NCBI RefSeq assembly: GCF_001612725.1
Contig: NZ_BDAZ01000032.1
Location: 1-64,000, forward strand
DNA length: 64,000 nucleotides
From: Nocardia anaemiae NBRC 100462
Lineage (GTDB): Bacteria > Actinomycetota > Actinomycetes > Mycobacteriales > Mycobacteriaceae
Direction: 5' to 3'
Part shown: positions 1 through 6,622 of the stretch, piece by piece
Layout: each line of letters opens with the position of its first letter
Position numbering within the stretch: the stretch's first letter is position 1
Made by a program: the position numbers and the translations under genes
Notes under the pieces: model-generated
Databases searched by the model: none
The model's input: the letters and a program-made list of their open reading frames with translations, nothing else
What the model was told of the DNA's origin: nothing

Positions 1-182
1 CGGGTACCGCCCCGGCCGCGCCCGCTGCGCCCGCCAAGGCTTCGAAGCCTCCCGCTAAGCCCGCCGCATCCGAGGAAGCGGCGAAGAAGGCGCCTGCGAA
101 GGCGGCTCGAAACAAGCGCGGAAAGGCGCCGATGCCGTCCTGGGAGGACGTGTTGCTCGGGGTGCGTAGCTCAGGGCACTGA
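1..182 (+). CDS. sepH: Septation protein SepH (DUF3071), C-terminal end only
   Basis: Only the last 59 codons lie in the window; the start is off the left edge. The visible part is an Ala/Lys/Pro-rich stretch followed by the ending KAPMPSWEDVLLGVRSSGH. A basic linker followed by PSWED(V/I)-(L/M)-(F/L)G is the usual end of actinobacterial SepH, a division protein that binds FtsZ and stimulates its assembly. The assignment rests on this tail and on the neighbours: in mycobacteria the sepH homologue lies next to a small membrane gene, an rRNA-type methyltransferase and a MarR gene, as here. The N-terminal DUF3071 domain cannot be checked. Confidence 0.7.
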   Translation, partial: GTAPAAPAAPAKASKPPAKPAASEEAAKKAPAKAARNKRGKAPMPSWEDVLLGVRSSGH

Positions 183-326
183 GTTCCGTTGCTGCGCTGC
201 CGGTTCGGGTGCGGGGTGGGCCTGGAGCGATGGAGTTGTCAGCGTCGGGTGGTGGATCGCGTGGTGCCGTGCGAGCCCGACCGACCACACGGCACCGCGC
301 AATCACACCGCACAGCATGATCGCAG

Positions 327-542
327 GGCGCGGCACGACCGCAAGGCGCAGTCCGATCACCAGCGCGGCACGACCGCATGGCGCGGCACGACCGCATGGC
401 GCGGCACGATCACATGGCGCGGCACGATCACATGGCGCAGCACGATCACATGGCGCAGCACGATCACATGGCGCGGCACAAATCGCAGGGCGCAGCCAGC
501 TCGCACGGCGCAGCCCGACCACACGGCGCGGCCCCGTCTTCC
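327..542. repeat. 18-bp tandem repeat array (minisatellite-like)
   Basis: About twelve units with an 18-bp period. Six core units at 363-470 are nearly identical (gcgcggcacgaccgcatg, drifting to gcgcagcacgatcacatg). The units on both sides are more diverged. The period is a multiple of three, so both strands show repetitive open frames, but none has a ribosome site, a family match or a sensible start. I regard the array as non-coding sequence in the 183-889 spacer after sepH. Confidence 0.8.
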
Positions 543-595
543 GTAACGGCTGATCCCTCGGCGCCACAGCGCATCCGGCCCGCTTCGGTCGACCG

Positions 596-665
596 ATCAA
601 GATCAGGTGGACATGGTGGTGGGGCTTCTCGGGCGATGCCGCCATGGATTCCACCTGATCTTGAT
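596..665. repeat. Dispersed inverted-repeat element, copy 1
   Basis: Perfect 16-bp inverted arms atcaagatcaggtgga (596-611) and tccacctgatcttgat (650-665) enclose a 38-bp centre that contains gccgccatgg. A second, less perfect copy lies at 9457-9526 with the same 54-bp arm-to-arm spacing. No gene overlaps it. It could be a REP/MITE-like element or a cruciform-forming site. Confidence 0.75.
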
Positions 666-889
666 TTTGCGCGGCCAGCTAATTGTTTGCTGCGAATTTC
701 TGGGGGCTGCTGGCGTGTTCGAATGCGGAAGGTGCGACGTTGGCGCGGGAGTGCGGGTAGATTTTTCGGTGTGTCGACGACTTGATAAGTCGACGTCGGG
801 TGGTTCACGGTTGCGGGAGTTGCTAGGGCCGCTGTGGGTTGCTCGAAGTTCGCGGAGCTGTTTGGTGCAACCATCGGGAGGTGCCGGAA

Positions 890-1633
890 ATGCTGTCCAA
901 GGCTTCGTCTCTCTGGTACGTCGACGCACAGGATCCGTTGGCGGTACTCCGCGCGAACCACGATCCGGATCCAGAAGCCGCGCTCGCACTGGCGAAACAG
1001 CTGTACACAGACCGCGATGTCATGCCGATAATGGTCGGCACGCTGGGCGGTTGCGCCGGACCGGATGCCGACGAGGTGTACATCGGCTGCTATCCCGGAG
1101 TCACGGTGGTGTGTTCGGCACAGGCCGCGCGGGCACATCCGACGGCGCTGCCGGAGTTGCTGGTTCGCCCGCTCGCCTCAGAGCACACGTATCTGGTCTC
1201 GTTCGACGCGCAGCACGGCTGGGGCGCGTTCGCCCATTGGGAGCGTGGCGAATTCCGGCGCTCGTTCAGCTCGACGCGGGTGAACATCCTGGAAGACGAG
1301 GGCCTTCCGCTGGTCTGGGAGCGTTCGTATTGGGCCGGTGATCATCCGGTGCGATGGCAGGCCGGGGAGCTGCCCGACCCGCAGACCCTCCCCTTCGACC
1401 CGCCCGATTTCGCCGACGCCGCCAACAACGAATGGCTCGGCTTTCACTACCGCGCCCCCGCCCCCGAAGGCGCCTTGGTGCCAGGCGATATCGCGGTCTG
1501 CGGATTCACTCTTTACCCCAAGGGCCAAGCACCCCACCCCGCCGACCTGATCCCACTGGAAGAGCGCAACGGCGACACCAAATCGAGACGAGGTCTGTTG
1601 AACTGGCTGCGCGGCAAGGACCGTGTTTCATGA
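890..1633 (+). CDS. DUF6928 family protein
   Basis: A 247-residue protein of unknown function. The sequence fits the DUF6928 pattern found across actinobacteria: a short N-terminal strand (SSLWYVD), then LGGCAGPDADEVYIGCYPGVTVV, a Trp-rich middle (HGWGAFAHWERGEFRRSFS) and ERSYWAGDHPV. There is no signal peptide or membrane segment, so it is probably cytosolic. The ATG at 890 is preferred over upstream starts because GGGAGG (877-882) sits seven bases before it. It is a single gene between repeat-rich spacers, with no operon partner to suggest a role. Confidence 0.8.
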   Translation: MLSKASSLWYVDAQDPLAVLRANHDPDPEAALALAKQLYTDRDVMPIMVGTLGGCAGPDADEVYIGCYPGVTVVCSAQAARAHPTALPELLVRPLASEHTYLVSFDAQHGWGAFAHWERGEFRRSFSSTRVNILEDEGLPLVWERSYWAGDHPVRWQAGELPDPQTLPFDPPDFADAANNEWLGFHYRAPAPEGALVPGDIAVCGFTLYPKGQAPHPADLIPLEERNGDTKSRRGLLNWLRGKDRVS

Positions 1634-1640
1634 TCGAGTG

Positions 1641-1828
1641 CAGCTGGCTTTGCCACCGCACCACGTAGACCGCGGGCCACGCTCACCGACGACGTCTACG
1701 CACGGGCAACTGGCTTTGCCACCGCACCACCTAGATCGCAGACCACACTCACCCACCACCACTCCGCGCACAACCGACTCCGCCACCGCACCACCTAGAT
1801 CGCAGACCACACTCGCCGACGACGTCTC
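1641..1828. repeat. Three imperfect ~65-bp direct repeats
   Basis: Copies begin near 1641, 1707 and 1771. They share the core gccaccgcaccacctagatc followed by gcagaccacactc, and two of them end in cgacgacgtct. The array fills the spacer between the DUF6928 gene and the small membrane gene on the other strand. I see no gene in it. Confidence 0.7.
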
Positions 1829-1907
1829 CTGGATTGCTCTGCGACCCGTCACCCACTCACGCTCTCCCGACACACTGAGATCGCGGTCTCGCGAGCTCTG
1901 AGGTCTG

Positions 1908-2219
1908 CTAGCTCGACAGACCGCCGATGATCAGTACCAGCCAGCCGAGCAACACACCGGCCGCGCCGCCACCGATGACCCAGCGGGTCACGGGGGCGAG
2001 GCGCCAGCGCCAGGCCGTGGGTGCGGCGCCGCCGACCGCGACGAGGTTGACCAGGATAGCGAGCAGCGGATGGACATCCGCCAGTGCCGAGCCGAACGCG
2101 TACACCGCGACGGCCGTCAACAGCGCGACCATGGTCGCGACGGTGAGTCCGGCGGCCCACGGGGTCGGATCCTGGTACGGCTGGTAGGGCCGGTACGCAC
2201 CGTTCGGGAAGTAACTCAC
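1908..2219 (-). CDS. Small membrane protein (Rv0882-like)
   Basis: A 103-residue protein with a Pro/Tyr-rich cytoplasmic start (YRPYQPYQDPTPW) and three hydrophobic segments, at about residues 22-42, 48-64 and 80-100. It starts at GTG 2219 and lies 13 bp downstream of the RNA methyltransferase gene on the same strand, so the two are probably co-transcribed. The small membrane gene Rv0882 sits next to the SpoU methyltransferase Rv0881 in M. tuberculosis in the same way. The function is unknown. Confidence 0.75.
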   Translation of the reverse strand: MSYFPNGAYRPYQPYQDPTPWAAGLTVATMVALLTAVAVYAFGSALADVHPLLAILVNLVAVGGAAPTAWRWRLAPVTRWVIGGGAAGVLLGWLVLIIGGLSS

Positions 2220-2232
2220 GACATCCTCCCCC

Positions 2233-3036
2233 TCATGACGTCCTCACCCGCTCATAGAACGCCATGGCGGCCGCGGTCGCCACATTGAGCGAATCGGTGC
2301 CGGGTGCCATCGGGATGCGGGCACGAATATCGGTGGCGCGCATGGCTTCCTCGGTCAATCCGGGGCCTTCCGCGCCGAGCAGCAGCGCCACTCGTTCCCC
2401 GGTCATCGCCGTCGCCAAATTCACCGCGGCCGGGTTCGGGGTGAGCGCGATGATCTGGAATCCCTTGCTCCGCAACATATCCAGCCCTTCCGGCCACTTC
2501 GGCAGTTGCGCGAACGGCACCCGCAGCACATGCCCCATCGATACCCGCACCGCACGCCGATACAGTGGATCGGCGCACCGATCGCCGAACAGAATCGCCT
2601 CGACGCCGAGTCCGGCCGCATTCCGGAACATCGAGCCGAGATTTTCGTGGTCGTTCACGCCCTCCAACACCGCGACCGTGCGGGCACGCTCGATGACATC
2701 GTCCACGCTCAACTCCGCGGGCCTGCGCGCCACCGCGAGCACTCCGCGATTGAGATGGAACCCGACCACCTCCGCCATCACCTCGGCGCTCGCCCGGTAA
2801 TACGGCACATCGATCCGCGCCAGATCCTCGGCGAGTTCCGCCCGCCGCTTCTCCACCCCGAGCAGCGCACTCGGCCGAAACCGCGAACCCAACATCCGCT
2901 GGACGACCACCACCCCCTCCGCGATCACCAACCCCTTGCGCCCCGGCAGATCCGGCCGCCGATCCGCCGACTTCAGATCGCGAAAGTCATCGACCCGCGG
3001 ATCAGCGGAATCGTCGATATCGATCACATCAGCCAC
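2233..3036 (-). CDS. TrmH/SpoU family RNA 2'-O-methyltransferase
   Basis: A SPOUT-class methyltransferase expected to transfer a methyl group from S-adenosylmethionine to a ribose 2'-OH of rRNA or tRNA. An N-terminal substrate-binding part (GRKGLVIAEGVVVVQRML) leads into the knotted SpoU domain with its three motifs: NDHENLGSMFRNAAGLG, LLLGAEGPGLTEE and IPMAPGTDSLNVATAAAMAFYE. I place the start at GTG 3036 (reads MADVIDIDD), where homologues begin; the same frame runs open to a GTG at 3096, so the longer form cannot be excluded. It corresponds to Rv0881. The exact target nucleotide cannot be read from the sequence. Confidence 0.88.
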   Translation of the reverse strand: MADVIDIDDSADPRVDDFRDLKSADRRPDLPGRKGLVIAEGVVVVQRMLGSRFRPSALLGVEKRRAELAEDLARIDVPYYRASAEVMAEVVGFHLNRGVLAVARRPAELSVDDVIERARTVAVLEGVNDHENLGSMFRNAAGLGVEAILFGDRCADPLYRRAVRVSMGHVLRVPFAQLPKWPEGLDMLRSKGFQIIALTPNPAAVNLATAMTGERVALLLGAEGPGLTEEAMRATDIRARIPMAPGTDSLNVATAAAMAFYERVRTS

Positions 3037-3191
3037 GACATCATCCTGCCGCCCCAACCCCGCCCGACCACAATCGGATCCATCATCGGCCGACACTTAT
3101 CGATGAGATCTCCGAGACCAGAATCACCTGCAGCGTCGACATCTCCGTCTGCGGGCGCGACAGCAACATGAACCGGCTGAACTGAGCCATG

Positions 3192-3420
3192 TCAGTGCGG
3201 CTCATCGATCGCCCGTCCGAGCGAAACGAACTCCGCCGATACCAGCGCGGCGGCGATCCATGGTTCCGGTTGCAGGAATCTGGTCGGTAACGTGCCGAAT
3301 CGCGCCACGGCCACCGCGAGCGGGAGCAATTCGAGGTGCAGGACGGGAAGGGGCGCGGTCCGCAAGCTCGGTGCGAGAAATTCGAGTGCGGGCGGGTCGG
3401 GGGCGTGCGATCGTCGAGGG
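3192..3420 (-). pseudogene. Possible ACT-domain protein remnant
   Basis: On the minus strand, divergent from the Eis-like gene, there is an open stretch of about 75 codons with no clear start. It contains LLPLAVAVARFG, then PEPWIAAALVSAEFVSLGRAIDE, and then a stop. This resembles the first half of small ACT-domain proteins (AVxRL...PxWxxxGEFVSxxRTxDE). The second half of the domain is missing. A 36-codon ORF (3083-3190) begins immediately afterwards and does not look like the missing part. The family resemblance is from memory and weak; it may be nothing. Confidence 0.25.
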
Positions 3421-4626
3421 ATGACGCTGATACCCGGCATCACCATTCGGTCGGCCACCGAGGATGACGTGGCGGACATTCAGTTGCTCGGCGATACCTC
3501 GTTCGGGATGCGCACCGAACCGGAGTATGCGCAATTGCGGGCGCAGGTCTTTCCGACCGAGGAGGCGATCGTCGCCATCGATGGCGGGCGGGTCGTCGGG
3601 CATGCCAGGTCCACTCGGATGACACTGACGGTGCCTGGGGAGCGCACCGTCGATGTCTGCGGAATCGCCGGGGTCGGGGTGGCGCCGACGCACCGACGGC
3701 GTGGGATTCTGCGGGCCATCTACACCGAGCAGCATCGGCGCACCGAGGCGGCCGGGCTCGCGTTGACCATCTTCACGGCGAGTCAGGGGGCCATCTACGG
3801 CAGGTTCGGGTACGGGCCGACGATTCGGGAGAACGCTGTCTCGATCGATCGGCGGTTCGTCGAATTCCTGCCGTCCACACCGGATCCGGGCGGCGTGGTG
3901 CTCAGCACCATGGCCGATGCGGGCGAGGCGGTGCGGGCGATCTACGACCGGTGGCGGCGCCTGGTGCCCGGTGCGCAGGTGCGTCCCGAGGCCCGCTGGC
4001 AGATGGACCTCAGTGATTCGCCCGCGTTCCGCGACGGCGGCACCGAACTCTTCGCATTCCTGCACCCGGACGGTTATGTGCTGTATCGCTATCACCGACG
4101 CGAACAAGGCAAGTCCGCGGTGGTCGAGGAGATGCGCGCGGTGACCCCGGAGGCGCATATCGCGTTGTGGCGGGCGTTGTTCGGGTTGGAGCTGTGCAGT
4201 CACGTGGAGGCGGCGATCACCGATAACGATCCGTTGCCCTATCTGCTCACCGATCTGCGGCTGGTGCGCACGAATGCGCGCTACGACGGACTGTGGCTGC
4301 GGCTCATGGATGTTCCCGCCGCACTGACAGCTCGCTCATACCTGCGCGATCTCGATGTCGTTCTCGCAGTGCATGATCCGTTCCGCAACGCGGGCGGCAC
4401 CTTCGCACTCACCGTGCGCGACGGCATCGCCGAATGCACACCGAGCACCCGCCCACCCGACTTCGAACTCGGCATCGACGTCCTGGCCTCGATGTACCTC
4501 GGGGCGTACCCGGCCAAGGTCTTCACCGCCGCCAACCGTCTACAAGCCAAGGACGCTGTCCAACTGCGCGCCCTCGACGAGGCGTTCGGCGCGGAGCGAG
4601 ATGCGGTGCTCGGCTGGTTCTTCTGA
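3421..4626 (+). CDS. eis: Eis-like GNAT N-acetyltransferase
   Basis: A 401-residue protein matching the length and layout of the Eis family: an N-terminal GNAT fold, a second GNAT-like region and a C-terminal SCP2-like region. The acetyl-CoA loop is VGVAPTHRRRGIL (85-97). Tyr126 in AIYGRFGYG falls at the position of the M. tuberculosis general acid Tyr126, and the chain ends in Phe, whose terminal carboxylate acts as the base in Eis. Family members acetylate amines, including aminoglycosides and host DUSP16 lysines; this protein's substrate is unknown. The start is ATG 3421, since the frame upstream of it has no family similarity. Confidence 0.85.
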   Translation: MTLIPGITIRSATEDDVADIQLLGDTSFGMRTEPEYAQLRAQVFPTEEAIVAIDGGRVVGHARSTRMTLTVPGERTVDVCGIAGVGVAPTHRRRGILRAIYTEQHRRTEAAGLALTIFTASQGAIYGRFGYGPTIRENAVSIDRRFVEFLPSTPDPGGVVLSTMADAGEAVRAIYDRWRRLVPGAQVRPEARWQMDLSDSPAFRDGGTELFAFLHPDGYVLYRYHRREQGKSAVVEEMRAVTPEAHIALWRALFGLELCSHVEAAITDNDPLPYLLTDLRLVRTNARYDGLWLRLMDVPAALTARSYLRDLDVVLAVHDPFRNAGGTFALTVRDGIAECTPSTRPPDFELGIDVLASMYLGAYPAKVFTAANRLQAKDAVQLRALDEAFGAERDAVLGWFF

Positions 4627-4759
4627 GCCTGCCCGGCCGCCGCGGCCGCACCAAGCGCACCGAGAAGGTGGCCCATCGAAGCCGTCAGAGGCCGACCATT
4701 GCGGCGTGCGTTGACGGGCGAGTGAGTGGCCGACTCGGCTTCATCGGCAGGCAAAGGGT

Positions 4760-4999
4760 GTGATCCACGGGTCTCAGGTCGAGGGCGAGCTCACTCAGCA
4801 CACGACCACCGATCTGCTGGTGCATGTCGACGGCGACCAGGCCGCGGCCGCGGCGAACTCGCTCGTGCACTACTACCGCGACGGTCAACCGCCGCACCAA
4901 ACCGGCGGCCTGTGCCTGGCCGCCACGGTGCTGCGAACCCCGATGGGCTGGCGACTGGGCGAGGTGCGGATCATGCTCGCCTGGATGCGCAAGGATTGA
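4760..4999 (+). pseudogene. Truncated SnoaL/NTF2-like protein (C-terminal half)
   Basis: 79 codons from GTG 4760. The text VEGELTQHTTTDLLVHVDGDQAAAAANSL, then GWRLGEVRIMLAWMRKD, matches the second half of the SnoaL-like (NTF2-fold) domain: the H-x-T-T-N/D-x-x-V/I motif, the strand carrying the A-x-x-x-S/N, and the final W-R/K-I/L strand. The N-terminal helices, about 55 residues, are absent and not found in other frames upstream. It is most likely a gene remnant, although a short expressed protein is possible. Confidence 0.5.
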
Positions 5000-5109
5000 T
5001 CTCTCGTACGCCGACGTGGCCGGATGCGTGCACTGGTCGGGGATATCCCTGAGTCCACCTCGTACTCCGGAGTGATGTCCGGATGCCGAGTGGCTGGCAT
5101 GCTTGGTTC

Positions 5110-5523
5110 ATGAAGCCGATTCAGCTGGTGCTCAATATCCTGTGGCTCGTATTCGTCGGGTTCTGGATGGCGCTCGGCTACATCGTCGCGGGCATCATCT
5201 GCTGCATTTTGATCATCACGATCCCCTGGGGCATCGCCTCGTTCCGGATCGCGACCTATGTGCTCTGGCCATTCGGACGCACCACGGTCGAAAAGCCTTC
5301 CGCGGGTGTCGGTTCGATGATCGGCAACATCATCTGGTTCATCGTCGCCGGTTGGTGGCTGGCGCTCGGCCACCTGTTCACCAGCATCCCTCTGTTCATC
5401 TCGATCATCGGAATCCCGTTCGGCTGGGCGAATCTCAAACTCATCCCGGTCTCCCTGTTCCCTCTCGGCCGCGAAATCGTCGACAGCGATCAACCATTCG
5501 CCGCTCGTTACGCCCCTCGCTAG
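5110..5523 (+). CDS. yccF: YccF domain membrane protein (DUF307)
   Basis: A 137-residue inner-membrane protein with two copies of the YccF domain. Each copy has a hydrophobic segment ending in an IP(W/F)G motif: ITIPWGIASFRIATYVLWPFGR in the first, and IGIPFGWANLKLIPVSLFPLGREIV in the second. The family is conserved in many bacteria and has no established biochemical function. ATG 5110 begins the conserved KPIQLVLNILWL helix; the frame is open nine codons further upstream without a better ribosome site. It stands alone between the SnoaL remnant and the convergent MarR gene. I see nothing in the 280 bp that follow. Confidence 0.85.
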   Translation: MKPIQLVLNILWLVFVGFWMALGYIVAGIICCILIITIPWGIASFRIATYVLWPFGRTTVEKPSAGVGSMIGNIIWFIVAGWWLALGHLFTSIPLFISIIGIPFGWANLKLIPVSLFPLGREIVDSDQPFAARYAPR

Positions 5524-5803
5524 CTGCCGAACATCCTGGAACCGCATCGGATTCCGGCGATGAGCAGGGCGGTGGCCTCGAACGATGCTGCGGGGCATTC
5601 GACCGGTGCGCCGGAGACCAGCACCGGTATTCGCCCAGCACGTTCGGGCGATCCGCCGATGCTAGTCAGAGCGCACCGTCAACGGAATACGAGTTGCCAG
5701 CCACGCCGGAGATGATCGAGGCAGGGCGGCGGTGTCGATATCGGCACCCGGGACGGTACCGACGATGCGCAGTGCACCGTCCGCCACTCGCCGGGTCCTT
5801 CGG

Positions 5804-6241
5804 TTACTCCGAGTCGTCGACGAGTTGCTTCATGATGCCGACGGCGCGGGTCAGCACGACCAGTTGCTCATCAGTGAGGGTGGAGAGCTGTTCGGTCATC
5901 CAGGCTTCGCGGGCGCTGGTTTCGTCGGCGATCAGTGCGCGGCCCGCATCCGAGAGCGAGACGATGATCTGGCGGCCATCGGTCGGATGCGGTTTGCGCT
6001 CCACCAAGTCCAGATCGCTGAGCGAGGCGATCACGCGCGTCATCGAGGGAGGCTGCACGCGCTCCTTGGCGGCCAATGCGCCCGGCGTCATCGCCCCTTC
6101 GCGGTGCAGGGTGGCGAGTGCGGAGAGCTGCGTCAGCGAAATCTGCGCGTCGGCTCGCCGTCCCCGCAGATGTCGCGTCAAGCGCACCACCGCGAGCGAC
6201 AGCTCACCAGCGAGAGCTCGAACATCCGATGGCGTTGTCAC
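5804..6241 (-). CDS. MarR family transcriptional regulator (Rv0880-like)
   Basis: A 145-residue winged-helix regulator. The MarR core is clear: SLTQLSALATLHREGAMTPGALAA (helices 2-3), PPSMTRVIASLSDLDLVERKPHPTDGRQIIVSLSDAG (recognition helix plus the wing with the DxR motif), and a C-terminal dimerisation helix. It starts at GTG 6241 and is transcribed divergently from the DUF2530 gene, the arrangement of Rv0880 and Rv0879c. A 29-bp inverted repeat at 6291-6319 in the shared spacer may be its operator. Its ligand and targets are unknown. Confidence 0.88.
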   Translation of the reverse strand: MTTPSDVRALAGELSLAVVRLTRHLRGRRADAQISLTQLSALATLHREGAMTPGALAAKERVQPPSMTRVIASLSDLDLVERKPHPTDGRQIIVSLSDAGRALIADETSAREAWMTEQLSTLTDEQLVVLTRAVGIMKQLVDDSE

Positions 6242-6290
6242 AGAGCAGAACGATACGGGACACGCTGGCCGGTGACCGCCTGTTCCCGCA

Positions 6291-6319
6291 GCTACGCTGT
6301 GATCGTGATCGAGCGTAGC
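6291..6319. promoter_or_regulatory. Inverted repeat between the marR and DUF2530 genes
   Basis: Perfect 8-bp arms gctacgct (6291-6298) and agcgtagc (6312-6319) with a 13-bp spacer lie in the divergent spacer. It is a candidate MarR operator. The right arm also belongs to the 81-bp element described next, so the palindrome may be a property of that element. Confidence 0.35.
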
Positions 6320-6385
6320 GAGAGAACCAAAGACACAGCACCCTTGGTCGCAGCGGAGCCGAGCGCCAGCGAGGCGCAGCTGTGA
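6305..6385 (+). other. 81-bp dispersed element / 26-codon micro-ORF, copy A
   Basis: GTG 6305 opens a 26-codon frame containing ERSERT, DTAP, VAAE and SASEAQL. Its TGA (6383-6385) overlaps the GTG start of the DUF2530 gene by four bases (GTGA). A second element of exactly the same length lies in the same position in front of the XPB gene (29497-29577, minus strand). By hand alignment 69 of 81 bases and 19 of 26 residues agree, with no gaps. It is either a translated upstream ORF coupled to the next gene or a repeated DNA/RNA element that supplies a start codon. Confidence 0.6.
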
Positions 6386-6618
6386 CCGAGAATGTCCCGC
6401 AGATCCCGCCGCGCTTCACCGATCCACGGCCGGTCCTAGCGGTCGGCAGCACGCTCTGGCTGATTGCCACCGTCATCGTGTGGACCTGCGACCGCTGGGA
6501 ATCCGCCCGCCCGGTGTGTCTGATGGGTCTGGCGGTGGGCCTGCTCGGCTATACGATCTTCGCGATCCAGCGCCGGGGCGCCCGCCGCGGCGACAAAGGG
6601 GCCCAAACCGGACTTTGA
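6382..6618 (+). CDS. DUF2530 small membrane protein (Rv0879c-like)
   Basis: A 78-residue protein with two transmembrane helices (about residues 19-36 and 46-63; LAVGSTLWLIATVIVWTC and CLMGLAVGLLGYTIFAI) and a basic tail. It matches DUF2530, which is found next to the MarR gene in mycobacteria. The start is GTG 6382, overlapping the TGA of the 26-codon micro-ORF, so translation may be coupled. It ends four bases before the end of the convergent ceramidase gene. The function is unknown. Confidence 0.8.
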   Translation: MTENVPQIPPRFTDPRPVLAVGSTLWLIATVIVWTCDRWESARPVCLMGLAVGLLGYTIFAIQRRGARRGDKGAQTGL

Positions 6619-6622
6619 CCGC

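Noticed and set aside
327..542. CRISPR array
   Set aside because: The 18-bp units abut each other with no unique spacers, and no cas genes are present.
464..1138. A 224-codon minus-strand frame running through the tandem repeat and into the DUF6928 gene
   Set aside because: It is antisense to a supported gene and its tail is made of the 18-bp repeat.
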